Below are positions 33,881 to 42,147 of a DNA stretch of 64,000 bases, piece by piece. The notes beneath the pieces are model-generated. The model saw nothing but the letters and a program-made list of their open reading frames with translations. It made no database searches and was not told where the DNA came from. The stretch is taken from positions 32,790 through 96,789 of the forward strand of contig DVMW01000028.1 of NCBI GenBank assembly GCA_018714805.1, written 5' to 3'. The position numbers and the translations under genes are program-made. This DNA is from Candidatus Fimenecus excrementigallinarum. GTDB taxonomy: Bacteria; Bacillota; Clostridia; Oscillospirales; Acutalibacteraceae. Each line of letters begins with the position of its first letter. The stretch's first letter is position 1.

Positions 33881-34555
33881 TTATTTTCGGATGAGCCGGT
33901 AGGCGCCGGAGCGAAGACACCGAAGCAGGTCGTCGTTCGTCCGGATTTCGGCGTCCGTTTCTATGCCGCCGCGCCCCGCGTCCTCCCGGCGGTGGTAATC
34001 CGACCCGGAAATGCCTGGCTTGCCGTGCCTTTGCGCCCACTGCTGAGCAATACCGTTGCGCGACGCGTGCCGCACGCAGGCGTTGTACACCTCGAAGCCG
34101 TCCAAAAGACCGGGGTCGACAATGTGCATCCCGTTGCGAAACGGATGCGCCTGGTAGACGAGCAGCCCGGCGGCGCGTGCGAGCGGCATGAACTGCGGCA
34201 GGCTTTTTTCCAAAAGCCCCTCGGTTTCATACAGCCATTCCTCCGTAAGGCCGTATACCAGGTAGTCGTTGCTGTTACCGGGCGCGGTAAACCGCAGCTC
34301 CATCCCCGGCAGCACGGTAAGCGGCGTCTGTGCGGCGGCCTTTTTTGCCGCGCGGTAGCCGCACAGGAAAACGTCGATTTTTTCGCGGTGCGTGCGGCCG
34401 TCGAGCGCTTCAAAGGTGGTGTGGCTGTAGTGGTCGGTGACGACCAGCGTGCGGTAGCCGTGCAAAAGGCAGTCCTGTACCAGCGTTTCGGCGCGCTCCT
34501 CCGCGCAGCAGCTCGTTTCCATGGTGTGCGCGTGCAGCTCGGTGTAAAAAGGCAT
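33881..34555 (-). CDS. PHP-domain metal-dependent phosphoesterase
   Basis: A 224-residue PHP protein. Metal-binding motifs are ELHAHT (residues 6-11), VVTDHYSH (near 38-45), LPGMELRF (near 82), QAHPFRNG (near 135) and SGSDYHRRED (near 185). Relatives include histidinol-phosphatase and YciV-type nucleases; the substrate is not clear. It is convergent with the glycan operon and shares its terminator. Confidence 0.85.
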   Translation of the reverse strand: MPFYTELHAHTMETSCCAEERAETLVQDCLLHGYRTLVVTDHYSHTTFEALDGRTHREKIDVFLCGYRAAKKAAAQTPLTVLPGMELRFTAPGNSNDYLVYGLTEEWLYETEGLLEKSLPQFMPLARAAGLLVYQAHPFRNGMHIVDPGLLDGFEVYNACVRHASRNGIAQQWAQRHGKPGISGSDYHRREDAGRGGIETDAEIRTNDDLLRCLRSGAYRLIRK

Positions 34556-34750
34556 CCCATCATCTCCTGCGGCTATTGTACCACAATGCGTTGCCGGTTT
34601 GCAGGGCGAAAAGCACCGAATTTTCGCGTTTTCACAGCCAAATTTCTGTGCCTTTCACAGGAATTTCAAATTGCATTTTCGGCGGGGATGTATTATCATT
34701 AAATATACCTGTTTTCGGGTGGAAAACGGCTCGATATGGAGGACGAAAGA

Positions 34751-35251
34751 ATGAATTGTACCTGTAACGCAAACCAAAGCGACCTGTCGCTTTTGGACGG
34801 CGTTTTGGATACGTACGGCGACGTGCCCGGCAGCCTCATTACGATTTTGCAGCACGCGCAGGAGATTTACGGCTATCTCCCGCAGGATGTGATTTGCCGC
34901 ATTTCCGAGCGCACCGGCGTGCCGACGGCCAAGGTTATGGGCGTCGCGACGTTTTACACGCAGTTTAGGCTGCAGCCGGTCGGCAAGTACCTTATCATGC
35001 TCTGCAAGGGTACGGCGTGCCACGTCAACGGCTCGGACGCCATTGAAAAGGCGATTGCCGAAGCGCTCGGCATACACGACGGCGAAACGACCGAGGATGG
35101 GCTTTTTACGCTCAAAAACGTCGCGTGCCTGGGCTGCTGCAGCCTGTCGCCCGTGATGATGATTAACGGCGAGACCTACGGCACCCTCACGCCGGACAAA
35201 ACGAAAAAGATTTTGGCGGATTTGGCCGCCGCGGCAAAGGAGGGCGCCTGA
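34751..35251 (+). CDS. NuoE-like [2Fe-2S] subunit of a flavin-based NAD(P) oxidoreductase
   Basis: A 166-residue thioredoxin-fold ferredoxin. Start ATG 34751, after GGAGGACGAAAGA (the ATG at 34736 precedes that site). Motifs are GDVPGSLITILQHAQEIYGYLP, TGVPTAKVMGVATFYTQF, CKGTACHVNG and VACLGCCSLSPVMMINGE with the four cluster cysteines. Equivalent to NuoE/HydC/StnA. First gene of a three-gene operon. Confidence 0.93.
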   Translation: MNCTCNANQSDLSLLDGVLDTYGDVPGSLITILQHAQEIYGYLPQDVICRISERTGVPTAKVMGVATFYTQFRLQPVGKYLIMLCKGTACHVNGSDAIEKAIAEALGIHDGETTEDGLFTLKNVACLGCCSLSPVMMINGETYGTLTPDKTKKILADLAAAAKEGA

Positions 35252-35252
35252 G

Positions 35253-37004
35253 ATGATGAAAATCGTAGTGGGAGCGGGCTCCTGCGGCATCGCCGCCGGC
35301 GCGCAGAAGGTTTATGACGCGCTCGAAAAAGCCCTCCCCGAAAACGCGTCGCTGTCCATTACGGGCTGCAACGGTATGTGCTTTTGCGAGCCGATTGTGG
35401 ACGTGTACGACGACGAAAAAAACCTGACGCGTCTGGTGCGCGTGCAGGCGGCGGACGCCCCGCGGATTCTGGAGGCGGTCGGGAAAGAGGATTTAAGCGG
35501 CGTTGCCGACTTGGTCATTGCTAAAGAGGACGCGCAGTTTTTGGAAAAGCAGACGCGCATCGCCCTGCGCCATTGCGGCGTGCTCAACCCCGAAAGCATT
35601 GCGGAATACGAGGCGGCGGGCGGCTATACCGCCATTCGCCGGGCGCTGTTTGAAAGCACGCCCGAGGCGGTTATCGAGGAAATCAAAACGTCCGGCCTTG
35701 CCGGGCGCGGCGGCGCGGGCTTCCCGACCTGGTTCAAATGGAACGCGGCGCGGGAGGCGAAGGGCGAGGAAAAATACCTCATCTGCAACGCCGACGAGGG
35801 CGACCCGGGCGCGTTTATGGACCGCGCGGTTATCGAAGGCGACCCGCACGGCCTTATCGAAGGGATGCTCATCGGCGCGTACGCCATCGGGGCGAAGGAA
35901 GCGATTGTCTATGTGCGCGCGGAATATCCGCTTGCCATAAAGCGCCTGCAAAAGGCAATCGAGCAGGCGACGGAAAAAGGGTACCTCGGCGAGCACATTT
36001 TCGGCAGCGCCTATTCCTGCACCATGCGCATTAAGGCGGGCGCGGGCGCGTTCGTCTGCGGCGAGGAGACCGCGCTAATCGAATCGCTCGAGGGCAGCCG
36101 CGGTATGCCGCGCTTAAAGCCGCCGTTCCCGGCCGAGGCGGGCTATTGGCACAAGCCCTCCAACATCAACAATGTCGAAACCTTTGCCAACGTCCCCTGG
36201 ATTTTGGAAAACGGCGGCGCGGCGTTTGCCGCGATGGGCACCGAGGGCAGCAAGGGCACCAAGGTCTTTGCGCTGACCGGCAAGGTGCGCCGCGGCGGCC
36301 TTGTCGAGATTCCGATGGGGAAAACGCTGCGCGACGTCATTTTCGACATCGGCGGCGGCATCCGCGACGGCAAGCGCTTCAAGGCCGTGCAGATGGGCGG
36401 CCCCTCCGGCGGGTGCATCCCGGAAAGCCTTCTGGACACGGTCATCGACTATAAGGCGCTGGGCGCGACGGGCGCCATTATGGGCTCGGGCGGCATGGTC
36501 GTCATGGACGAGAGCACCTGCATGGTCGGCATGGCGAAATTTTTCCTGGATTTTACCGCCAAGGAGTCCTGCGGCAAGTGCGTGCACTGCCGGATCGGCA
36601 CCAAGCGGATGCTGGAGGTCCTCACCCGCATTACGGAAGGGGAGGGCAAGCCCGGCGACATCGAGCTTTTGGAGGAGCTTTGCGCGGGCGTCAAGGACGG
36701 CGCGCTGTGCGGCCTGGGGCAGACCGCGCCCAACCCGGTGCTGACGACGATTCGGTATTTCCGCCCGGAGTTTGAAGCGCACATCCGCGACAAAAAATGC
36801 CCGGCGGGCGAATGCACGGCGCTGGTGACCTATTCCATTGACCCGGACAAATGCGTCGGCTGCACCAAGTGCGCGCGCAACTGCCCGGTGGGCGCCATTT
36901 CCGGCGAAGTGCGCAAGCCGCATACGATTGACCCGCAGCTTTGCATCAAGTGCGGCAAATGTGCGGAAAACTGCAACTTCGGCGCGGTGGAGGTAAACGC
37001 ATGA
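35253..37004 (+). CDS. NuoF-like FMN/iron-sulfur NAD(P)-binding subunit
   Basis: A 583-residue HydB/StnB-type subunit. It has an N-terminal thioredoxin-like domain (1-90, CNGMCFCEP) and the FMN/NADH domain with SGLAGRGGAGFPTWFKW and CNADEGDPGAFMDRAVIEGDPH. The SLBB region, ESCGKCVHCRIGTKRM (cluster near 435-450) and a C-terminal 2[4Fe-4S] ferredoxin domain (CVGCTKCARNCPVGAI, CIKCGKCAENCNFGAV) complete it. This FMN-containing subunit is the presumed bifurcation site in related complexes. Its stop overlaps the next start (ATGA). Confidence 0.95.
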   Translation: MMKIVVGAGSCGIAAGAQKVYDALEKALPENASLSITGCNGMCFCEPIVDVYDDEKNLTRLVRVQAADAPRILEAVGKEDLSGVADLVIAKEDAQFLEKQTRIALRHCGVLNPESIAEYEAAGGYTAIRRALFESTPEAVIEEIKTSGLAGRGGAGFPTWFKWNAAREAKGEEKYLICNADEGDPGAFMDRAVIEGDPHGLIEGMLIGAYAIGAKEAIVYVRAEYPLAIKRLQKAIEQATEKGYLGEHIFGSAYSCTMRIKAGAGAFVCGEETALIESLEGSRGMPRLKPPFPAEAGYWHKPSNINNVETFANVPWILENGGAAFAAMGTEGSKGTKVFALTGKVRRGGLVEIPMGKTLRDVIFDIGGGIRDGKRFKAVQMGGPSGGCIPESLLDTVIDYKALGATGAIMGSGGMVVMDESTCMVGMAKFFLDFTAKESCGKCVHCRIGTKRMLEVLTRITEGEGKPGDIELLEELCAGVKDGALCGLGQTAPNPVLTTIRYFRPEFEAHIRDKKCPAGECTALVTYSIDPDKCVGCTKCARNCPVGAISGEVRKPHTIDPQLCIKCGKCAENCNFGAVEVNA

Positions 37005-39829
37005 GTTTGGTTCAAATTACGATAGACGGAAAAGTTCTGCGGGCCGAAGCGGGCACGACGCTGCTTTCGGCCGCGGCGCAGAACGGGATAGAGATTCCGA
37101 ACCTCTGCTTTGACGGCCGCGTAGAGCTGTACGGCGCGTGCGGGCTGTGCGTGGTGGAGGTCGAGGGCAGCCCCAAGCTGCAGCGCGCCTGTTCCACGAA
37201 GGTGCGCGACGGGATGGTCGTGCATACCGATTCCGAACGCGCCGTGCGCGCGCGCAGGCTCGCGCTTGAGCTGCTTTTGTCCGACCATGACGGCGACTGC
37301 AAGGCGCCCTGCACCAAGGCCTGCCCGGCGGGCACCGACTGCCAGGGATATGTCGGCCTCATTGCCGACGGCGAGTACACCGAGGCCACGCGCCTGATTA
37401 AGGAAAAAATCCCGCTGCCCTCGTCCATCGGGCGCGTCTGTCCGCACCCGTGCGAAAAGGAGTGCCGCCGGCAGTTCGTGGAAGAGCCGGTTTCCATTGC
37501 GGCCTTAAAGAGCTTTGCGGCGGATATGGATATGGCGAGCGAAACGCCGTACGTCCCGCCCGTAGAGCCCGACACGGGCAAGCGCGTCGCCGTGGTCGGC
37601 GGCGGCCCGGGGGGTCTTACGGCCGCCTATTTCCTGCGCCGGCAGGGGCACGCGGTCACCGTGCTCGACGCCATGCCCCAAATGGGCGGTATGCTGCGGT
37701 ACGGCATTCCGGAATATCGGCTGCCGAAAGCCCTGCTCGACCGGGAGATAGCGCAGATTGAAGCGCTGGGGATTGCGTTTAAGAACAACGTGCGCGTCGG
37801 CAAGGACGTGACGCTCGACGCGCTTCGCAAGGCCTATGACGCGGTCGTGCTGGCGGCGGGCGCCTGGCGCTCGAGCCCCATGCGCGTGCCCGGGGAGGAC
37901 GCGGCGCGCGTGGTCGGCGGGATTGATTTCCTGCGCACGGTAGCCCTGCACGACCCGATGCCCATAGGCGACCGCGTGGCGGTCGTCGGCGGCGGCAACA
38001 CCGCCATGGACGCCTGCCGGACGGCGGTGCGCCTGGGTGCAAAGGAGGTTTGCGTGCTGTACCGCCGCACGCGCGAGGAAATGCCCGCCGAGGCGATTGA
38101 GATTGAAGAGGCCACCGAAGAGGGCGTGACGTTCCGCTTTTTAACGGCGCCCGTCGAATTCACCGACAACGGCGCAACCGTGACCGCAACGCTGCAGCGT
38201 ATGCGCTTGGGCGAGCCCGACCAGAGCGGCCGCCGCCGTCCCGAGCCGATTGAAGGCGATACGGAGCGCGTCGAATTTGATACGGTGCTGATGGCCATCG
38301 GCCAGCAGCCGGACCTTGCGGGCTTTGAAGCGGTCGAGGCGACAAAGCGCCATACGGTTTCGGCGGACGAGGAGACGTTTTCCACATCGCTGCCGGGCGT
38401 GTTCGCGGTGGGCGATATGACGAACCGCGGCGCTTCCATTGCCATTGCCGCGATAGGCGAAGCGCAGAAAGCGGCGCTTGTGGTCGACCGATACCTGCAC
38501 GGCGAGACGGCGCGGTACAAAAAACCGTTTTTGGTCGAACGCACGCCCGCGCCCGAATTTTTCGAAAAATTTGAGAAAGCGCCGCGCGTGAAAATGCCGG
38601 TGCGCCCCGCTGCGGAGCGCAAGCACGATTTCGGCGAGGTCGCGCTCGGACTTTCCGAAACGGAAGCGAAAAAAGAGGCGATGCGCTGCCTTTCCTGCGG
38701 CTGCCACGACTACTTCGAGTGCAAGCTTATCGCTTACGCAAACCAATACGATGTAAAGCCGGAACGCCTTACAGGTGAAAAGCACCGGCGCAATCAGGAG
38801 GATACAACCTCGCTCATTTCGCGCAACGCGGACAAGTGCATTTTGTGCGGGCTCTGCGTGCGCGTCTGCGACGAGGCGATGGGAAAAACGAACCTGGGCC
38901 TTGTCGGACGCGGCTTTGACACGGTCGTCAGCCCCGCGTTTTCCCTGCCGCTGGAGCAAAGCGACTGTATGTTCTGCGGGCAATGCGTTACGGTCTGCCC
39001 GACCGGCTCCCTGCGGGAAAAGCAGCCGGTCGCTAAGCCGACGCCTGTAAAGGAAAACAGCTTGCATACCGTCTGCACCTTCTGCTCGGCGCTCTGCCCG
39101 GTCGATTTGCGCTATCTCGGCAAAACCGTGATGCGCGCGCTGCCTGCGGGCGAAAAGGGCCTGCTGTGCAAGGGTGGCCGCTTCGGCATTTTTGCCGCCA
39201 ACACGCAAATGCCGCCCGTCCCCCGCGAGCGCGCGGACGCAATGCGCGAAAAGCTCGCGTCGTTCGGGGACAGCGTCGCCGTCGTGCTCGGACCCACGGC
39301 GTCGCTGGAGGAGGCCGCCTTCGCCAAAGCGCATTTCCCGGCCGTGTATATGGATGCGACGGAAAAAAGCGCCGGCTTTGCCGGAATGCGGCTTTTGGGT
39401 GTGGAACCCGTCCGCGCCTACCGCGGGGAACGCGCCGCGGTGCTGCTGGACTGCAAAAAGCCGGACGCCGTGACGGCGGCGTATACGCTCGCGCTCTCGA
39501 ACGCCTATACCGAAACGGCGGACGAGCAGCTGTTTACCGCGCCGTTTACGGCGCAAAGCGGGACCTATCTGCGTGCGGACGGGACGCTCGGCGTGCTGCG
39601 CGCGGCGTTTTGTGCAAAGCTTCCGACCGCGCTCGAGGCGCTCGCCCTGCTCTGCGGGGAGCAAGCGCCGGACACGGCGGCTCTCCTAGCCGGCCTGAAA
39701 GCGCGGTACCCGCAGCTTGCCGCGGCGAAGGAGGGCGCGACGGCCGCAAAAGAAATTGTCCGCGCCGGCGGGTATTACAACTGGAACGACCACTCGCCCG
39801 TTATTGCAGATTTCTGCGACAATTATTAA
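37001..39829 (+). CDS. GltD/NfnB-NuoG fusion oxidoreductase (StnC-like)
   Basis: A 942-residue protein, start ATG 37001. Domain order: a [2Fe-2S] ferredoxin (1-80, LYGACGLCVVEVEG); a His/Cys NuoG-type linker and Fer4_20 cysteines (CKAPCTKACPAGTDCQGY, CPHPCEKECRR, 100-170); a GltD-type reductase with FAD loop VAVVGGGPGGLTAAYF (near 195), NAD(P) loop VAVVGGGNTAMDACR (near 330) and FAVGDMTNRG; two [4Fe-4S] motifs (CILCGLCVRVCDEAMG, CMFCGQCVTVCPTGS, 610-680); a molybdopterin-type CTFCSALCPVDL cluster; and a short, degenerate NuoG-like end (about 740-942). No Mo or hydrogenase catalytic domain remains. Confidence 0.85.
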   Translation: MSLVQITIDGKVLRAEAGTTLLSAAAQNGIEIPNLCFDGRVELYGACGLCVVEVEGSPKLQRACSTKVRDGMVVHTDSERAVRARRLALELLLSDHDGDCKAPCTKACPAGTDCQGYVGLIADGEYTEATRLIKEKIPLPSSIGRVCPHPCEKECRRQFVEEPVSIAALKSFAADMDMASETPYVPPVEPDTGKRVAVVGGGPGGLTAAYFLRRQGHAVTVLDAMPQMGGMLRYGIPEYRLPKALLDREIAQIEALGIAFKNNVRVGKDVTLDALRKAYDAVVLAAGAWRSSPMRVPGEDAARVVGGIDFLRTVALHDPMPIGDRVAVVGGGNTAMDACRTAVRLGAKEVCVLYRRTREEMPAEAIEIEEATEEGVTFRFLTAPVEFTDNGATVTATLQRMRLGEPDQSGRRRPEPIEGDTERVEFDTVLMAIGQQPDLAGFEAVEATKRHTVSADEETFSTSLPGVFAVGDMTNRGASIAIAAIGEAQKAALVVDRYLHGETARYKKPFLVERTPAPEFFEKFEKAPRVKMPVRPAAERKHDFGEVALGLSETEAKKEAMRCLSCGCHDYFECKLIAYANQYDVKPERLTGEKHRRNQEDTTSLISRNADKCILCGLCVRVCDEAMGKTNLGLVGRGFDTVVSPAFSLPLEQSDCMFCGQCVTVCPTGSLREKQPVAKPTPVKENSLHTVCTFCSALCPVDLRYLGKTVMRALPAGEKGLLCKGGRFGIFAANTQMPPVPRERADAMREKLASFGDSVAVVLGPTASLEEAAFAKAHFPAVYMDATEKSAGFAGMRLLGVEPVRAYRGERAAVLLDCKKPDAVTAAYTLALSNAYTETADEQLFTAPFTAQSGTYLRADGTLGVLRAAFCAKLPTALEALALLCGEQAPDTAALLAGLKARYPQLAAAKEGATAAKEIVRAGGYYNWNDHSPVIADFCDNY

Positions 39830-39844
39830 GATTTTTTCCGCGTA

Positions 39845-40032
39845 CAGGTGCTTTGCAGCGCGCAGGACGCGCGCCCGGGCAAAGTGAAAAGGGAACACGG
39901 TGCAAAGCCGTGACAGCCCCCGCTACTGTAAACGGTTTTTGCCGCCGAGACGCCACCGAGGCTTTGGCTTTGGGAAGGCGGCGGCAAGCGTGCCGTGAGT
40001 CAGGAGACCTGCCTGTACGCGCAGTTTAACAG
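39845..40032 (+). ncRNA. Cobalamin riboswitch
   Basis: The aptamer is clear: P1/P2 start CAGGTGCTTTG, then AAAAGGGAA, the ACGGTGCAAAGCCGTG stem, the conserved core GACAGCCCCCGCTACTGTAA, the B12-box region GACGCCACC, GGGAAGGC, and the closing AGTCAGGAGACCTGCCTG. It precedes two genes for surface proteins and is followed by a terminator expression platform. Confidence 0.95.
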
Positions 40033-40101
40033 GGTTCTTTCGGTGGGAAAGAAGCTGTCGGAATATGCGCGCGGCGCAGGTGCGCTCGTTTGCGCTTTTC
40101 G

Positions 40102-40135
40102 GCGGAGTCCCACGGGGCTCCGCTTTTATTATTTT
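40102..40135 (+). terminator. Riboswitch expression-platform terminator
   Basis: GCGGAGTCC/GGGCTCCGC with a CACG loop, then TTTTATTATTTT, ends 18 bp before the ATG. It predicts repression by transcription termination when cobalamin is bound. Confidence 0.85.
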
Positions 40136-40152
40136 ACGAAAGGCGGTACACC

Positions 40153-41277
40153 ATGAAACAAGCATTCCGTATTTCCCTTGCCCTGCTGCTGCTTTGCGCG
40201 CTTGCGCTGCCGGTATCGGCCGCGCCGCAGAACGCGCGGGCGGCGGCGCTTTCCTGGCTGCAAAAGGAGGAAAACACGCAGTTTGACTATACGCAAACCG
40301 ACTACCCGGACAGCCTTGCGGACTGGACGGCCTTTACGCTCGCGCAATGCGGCGTGCAGCCGGACGCGCGGTACAAAGACTACCTTACGGCGGTGGTGCA
40401 AAACAGCCTGGAAACGCTGTATCCGAGCGACGTCGCACGGCTGGTTCTGGCGGCAAAGGCAATCGGTTCTTCCCCGCAGAACATAGGCGGCCGTGATTTG
40501 CTTGCGGCGCTGCGGTCGGTCGATTACGCGTCGCAAATCTATGTGAGCAGCCTTGCCTTCCCGCTTCTGGCCATGGACTTTGACGCGTCGTTCCCATTTA
40601 CGGACAGCGACCGCGCACCGCTGCTGGAAGCCCTGTGCGCCGCGCAGCAGCCGGACGGCGGGTTCCCGTACTGCACCGAGGACCAGGGGTACGGCATTTC
40701 CTCCGACTGCGACACGACCGCCATGGCGGTGCAGGCGCTCGCCCCGTACCGGGAAAAAGACGAAACGGTCCGCGGGGTGCTGGACCGTGCGCTCGACTAT
40801 CTGAAGGCGCAGCAGTTTGAGAGCGGCGCGTTCGGTACGGCGGTGTTCGGCACGCCCAGCGGCGAAAGCACCGCGCAGGTGATTCTGGCGCTGTGCGCCC
40901 TGGGGCTTGACCCGGCCAACCCGGAATTCTGCAAAAACGGCGTGTCGCCCGTTGACGCGCTCGAAGCGTATCTGTCCGAAGCGGGCGGCGGGCTCAATTA
41001 CGCGGGCGCGGAGGACCCGCTGACGACCTACCAGATTGCGCAGGCGCTCGAAGCGTACCGGCGGCTGCAGGCCGGCGAGCCGACGCTGTTTACCTTTACC
41101 GGCGCGCCCGGGCCTTCCGAACCGGGAACGCAGGCGCCGCAGCCGGAAACACCGACCGGCGAACAGCCCGCCTCCCCGGTGGAAATCCCCAAAACCGGCG
41201 GCGCCGCGCCGGCGGCTGCCGCGGGGCTTACCTGCCTTGCGGCGGCTGTGCTGCTCGGACGCAGGCGCCATGTGTAA
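40153..41277 (+). CDS. Surface-anchored transcobalamin-barrel-like (prenyltransferase-repeat) protein
   Basis: A 374-residue exported protein. The start is ATG 40153 after GAAAGGCGG. Signal peptide 1-25 (LALLLLCALALPVSA). The body has alpha-helical repeats of the prenyltransferase/squalene-cyclase class: AAQQPDGGFPY (near 162), SDCDTTAMAVQALAPY (near 180), QQFESGAFG, ESTAQVILALCALGLDP (near 240) and DPLTTYQIAQALEAY. The Pro-rich segment 320-345 ends in IPKTGG, a membrane helix and RRRHV: a sortase-type wall anchor. The DTTAMA and STAQ..LAL patterns resemble the barrel of intrinsic factor and transcobalamin. Under a cobalamin riboswitch, a role in B12 capture is inferred. Confidence 0.75.
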   Translation: MKQAFRISLALLLLCALALPVSAAPQNARAAALSWLQKEENTQFDYTQTDYPDSLADWTAFTLAQCGVQPDARYKDYLTAVVQNSLETLYPSDVARLVLAAKAIGSSPQNIGGRDLLAALRSVDYASQIYVSSLAFPLLAMDFDASFPFTDSDRAPLLEALCAAQQPDGGFPYCTEDQGYGISSDCDTTAMAVQALAPYREKDETVRGVLDRALDYLKAQQFESGAFGTAVFGTPSGESTAQVILALCALGLDPANPEFCKNGVSPVDALEAYLSEAGGGLNYAGAEDPLTTYQIAQALEAYRRLQAGEPTLFTFTGAPGPSEPGTQAPQPETPTGEQPASPVEIPKTGGAAPAAAAGLTCLAAAVLLGRRRHV

Positions 41278-41944
41278 CGCGCGCACCGTGCTTCGGCTGT
41301 CGGTACTTTTGTGCGCCTGCAGCCTGCTGCTTTGCGCCTGCCGGGGCGCGGGGGAGCCTGCTGTGACAACCGGCGAAGCGCTGCAAACGACCGCTGCGGC
41401 ACAGACGGTTACGGCCGGACAGACGACGAGCGCCGAGACGACGGCGGGAGAAATGACCGCTGTGCAGAAAAAGCCCGAAGCGCAGCATACGTCCGGCGGC
41501 ACAGCCGCAACCGCCGCGCCCGCCCAGACTGCCGCGCCGACCGCCGCGCCCGCCCCGCAGGCGGAAACGGTGACCTTGACCGTCGGGTTCCAAACCGCCG
41601 TGGAAAACGGGATTCTCCGCGACCCCGCTTACGCGGGCGTGCTGCCGGAAAGCGGCTATTTTCTCGAAAACGAAGCCGTCGCGCTGGAAACGGGCGAGTC
41701 CGCCCTCGACCTTTTGCGCCGCACGCTTCGCGCGCGGAACATCGCGTTTTCGGCAAGCGGCGGCTATGTGCGCAGCATCGGCGGCCTTTCGGAACGCGCC
41801 ATGGGCGCGCAAAGCGGCTGGCTGTACAGCGTCAACGGCGTATTCCCCAACTATTCCGCGCGGTCCTATACGCTGAAGCCCGGCGACCGCGTCGCGTTTT
41901 TGTATTCCTGCAGGCTCGGCGATGTCGGGCAGGTTGCGGCATAA
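41270..41944 (+). CDS. DUF4430 (transcobalamin C-terminal-like) lipoprotein
   Basis: A 224-residue protein. Start ATG 41270 overlaps the previous gene by 8 bp, so the two are coupled. A signal peptide with lipobox-like LLLCAC (Cys near 22-24) is followed by a Thr/Ala-rich linker (about 28-98). The DUF4430 domain covers about 100-224: ESALDLLRRTLRARNIAF, GGYVRSIGGLSERAMGAQSGWLYSVNGVFPNYSARSYTLKPGDRVAFLYSC. DUF4430 is the fold of the C-terminal domain of intrinsic factor and transcobalamin. Probably membrane-attached, acting with the upstream wall-anchored protein on corrinoids. Confidence 0.82.
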   Translation: MCNARTVLRLSVLLCACSLLLCACRGAGEPAVTTGEALQTTAAAQTVTAGQTTSAETTAGEMTAVQKKPEAQHTSGGTAATAAPAQTAAPTAAPAPQAETVTLTVGFQTAVENGILRDPAYAGVLPESGYFLENEAVALETGESALDLLRRTLRARNIAFSASGGYVRSIGGLSERAMGAQSGWLYSVNGVFPNYSARSYTLKPGDRVAFLYSCRLGDVGQVAA

Positions 41945-41959
41945 AAAGAAGATATTCGG

Positions 41960-42004
41960 CAAAGTCCCGGCAGGCCGTTTTGCGGCGGCGCGCCGGGGCT
42001 TTTA
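41960..42004 (+). terminator. Terminator after the DUF4430 gene
   Basis: AAAGTCCCGGC pairs with GCCGGGGCTTTT around an 18-22 nt loop. Confidence 0.6.
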
Positions 42005-42056
42005 TTAACAAACTGTAAATTCCCGCGGCCGATTTTGTAAAAAAGCCCGGTTTGCC

Positions 42057-42085
42057 TTGTCCTTTTCCCGCGGGTGTGCTATGAT
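42057..42085 (+). promoter_or_regulatory. SigA-type promoter for metF
   Basis: TTGTCC at 42057-42062 and TATGAT at 42080-42085 with a 17-bp spacer. Confidence 0.65.
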
Positions 42086-42147
42086 ACAGGGTAGGATTTC
42101 TCGATTTTCGGCGTTTTTCCCGGAAAAACGCGGTTGGGATGGTATGC

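Noticed and set aside
40090..40152. An upstream in-frame start for the barrel-like surface protein
   Set aside because: It would place the start inside the riboswitch terminator and before the signal peptide; ATG 40153 has the ribosome-binding site and directly begins the signal sequence.
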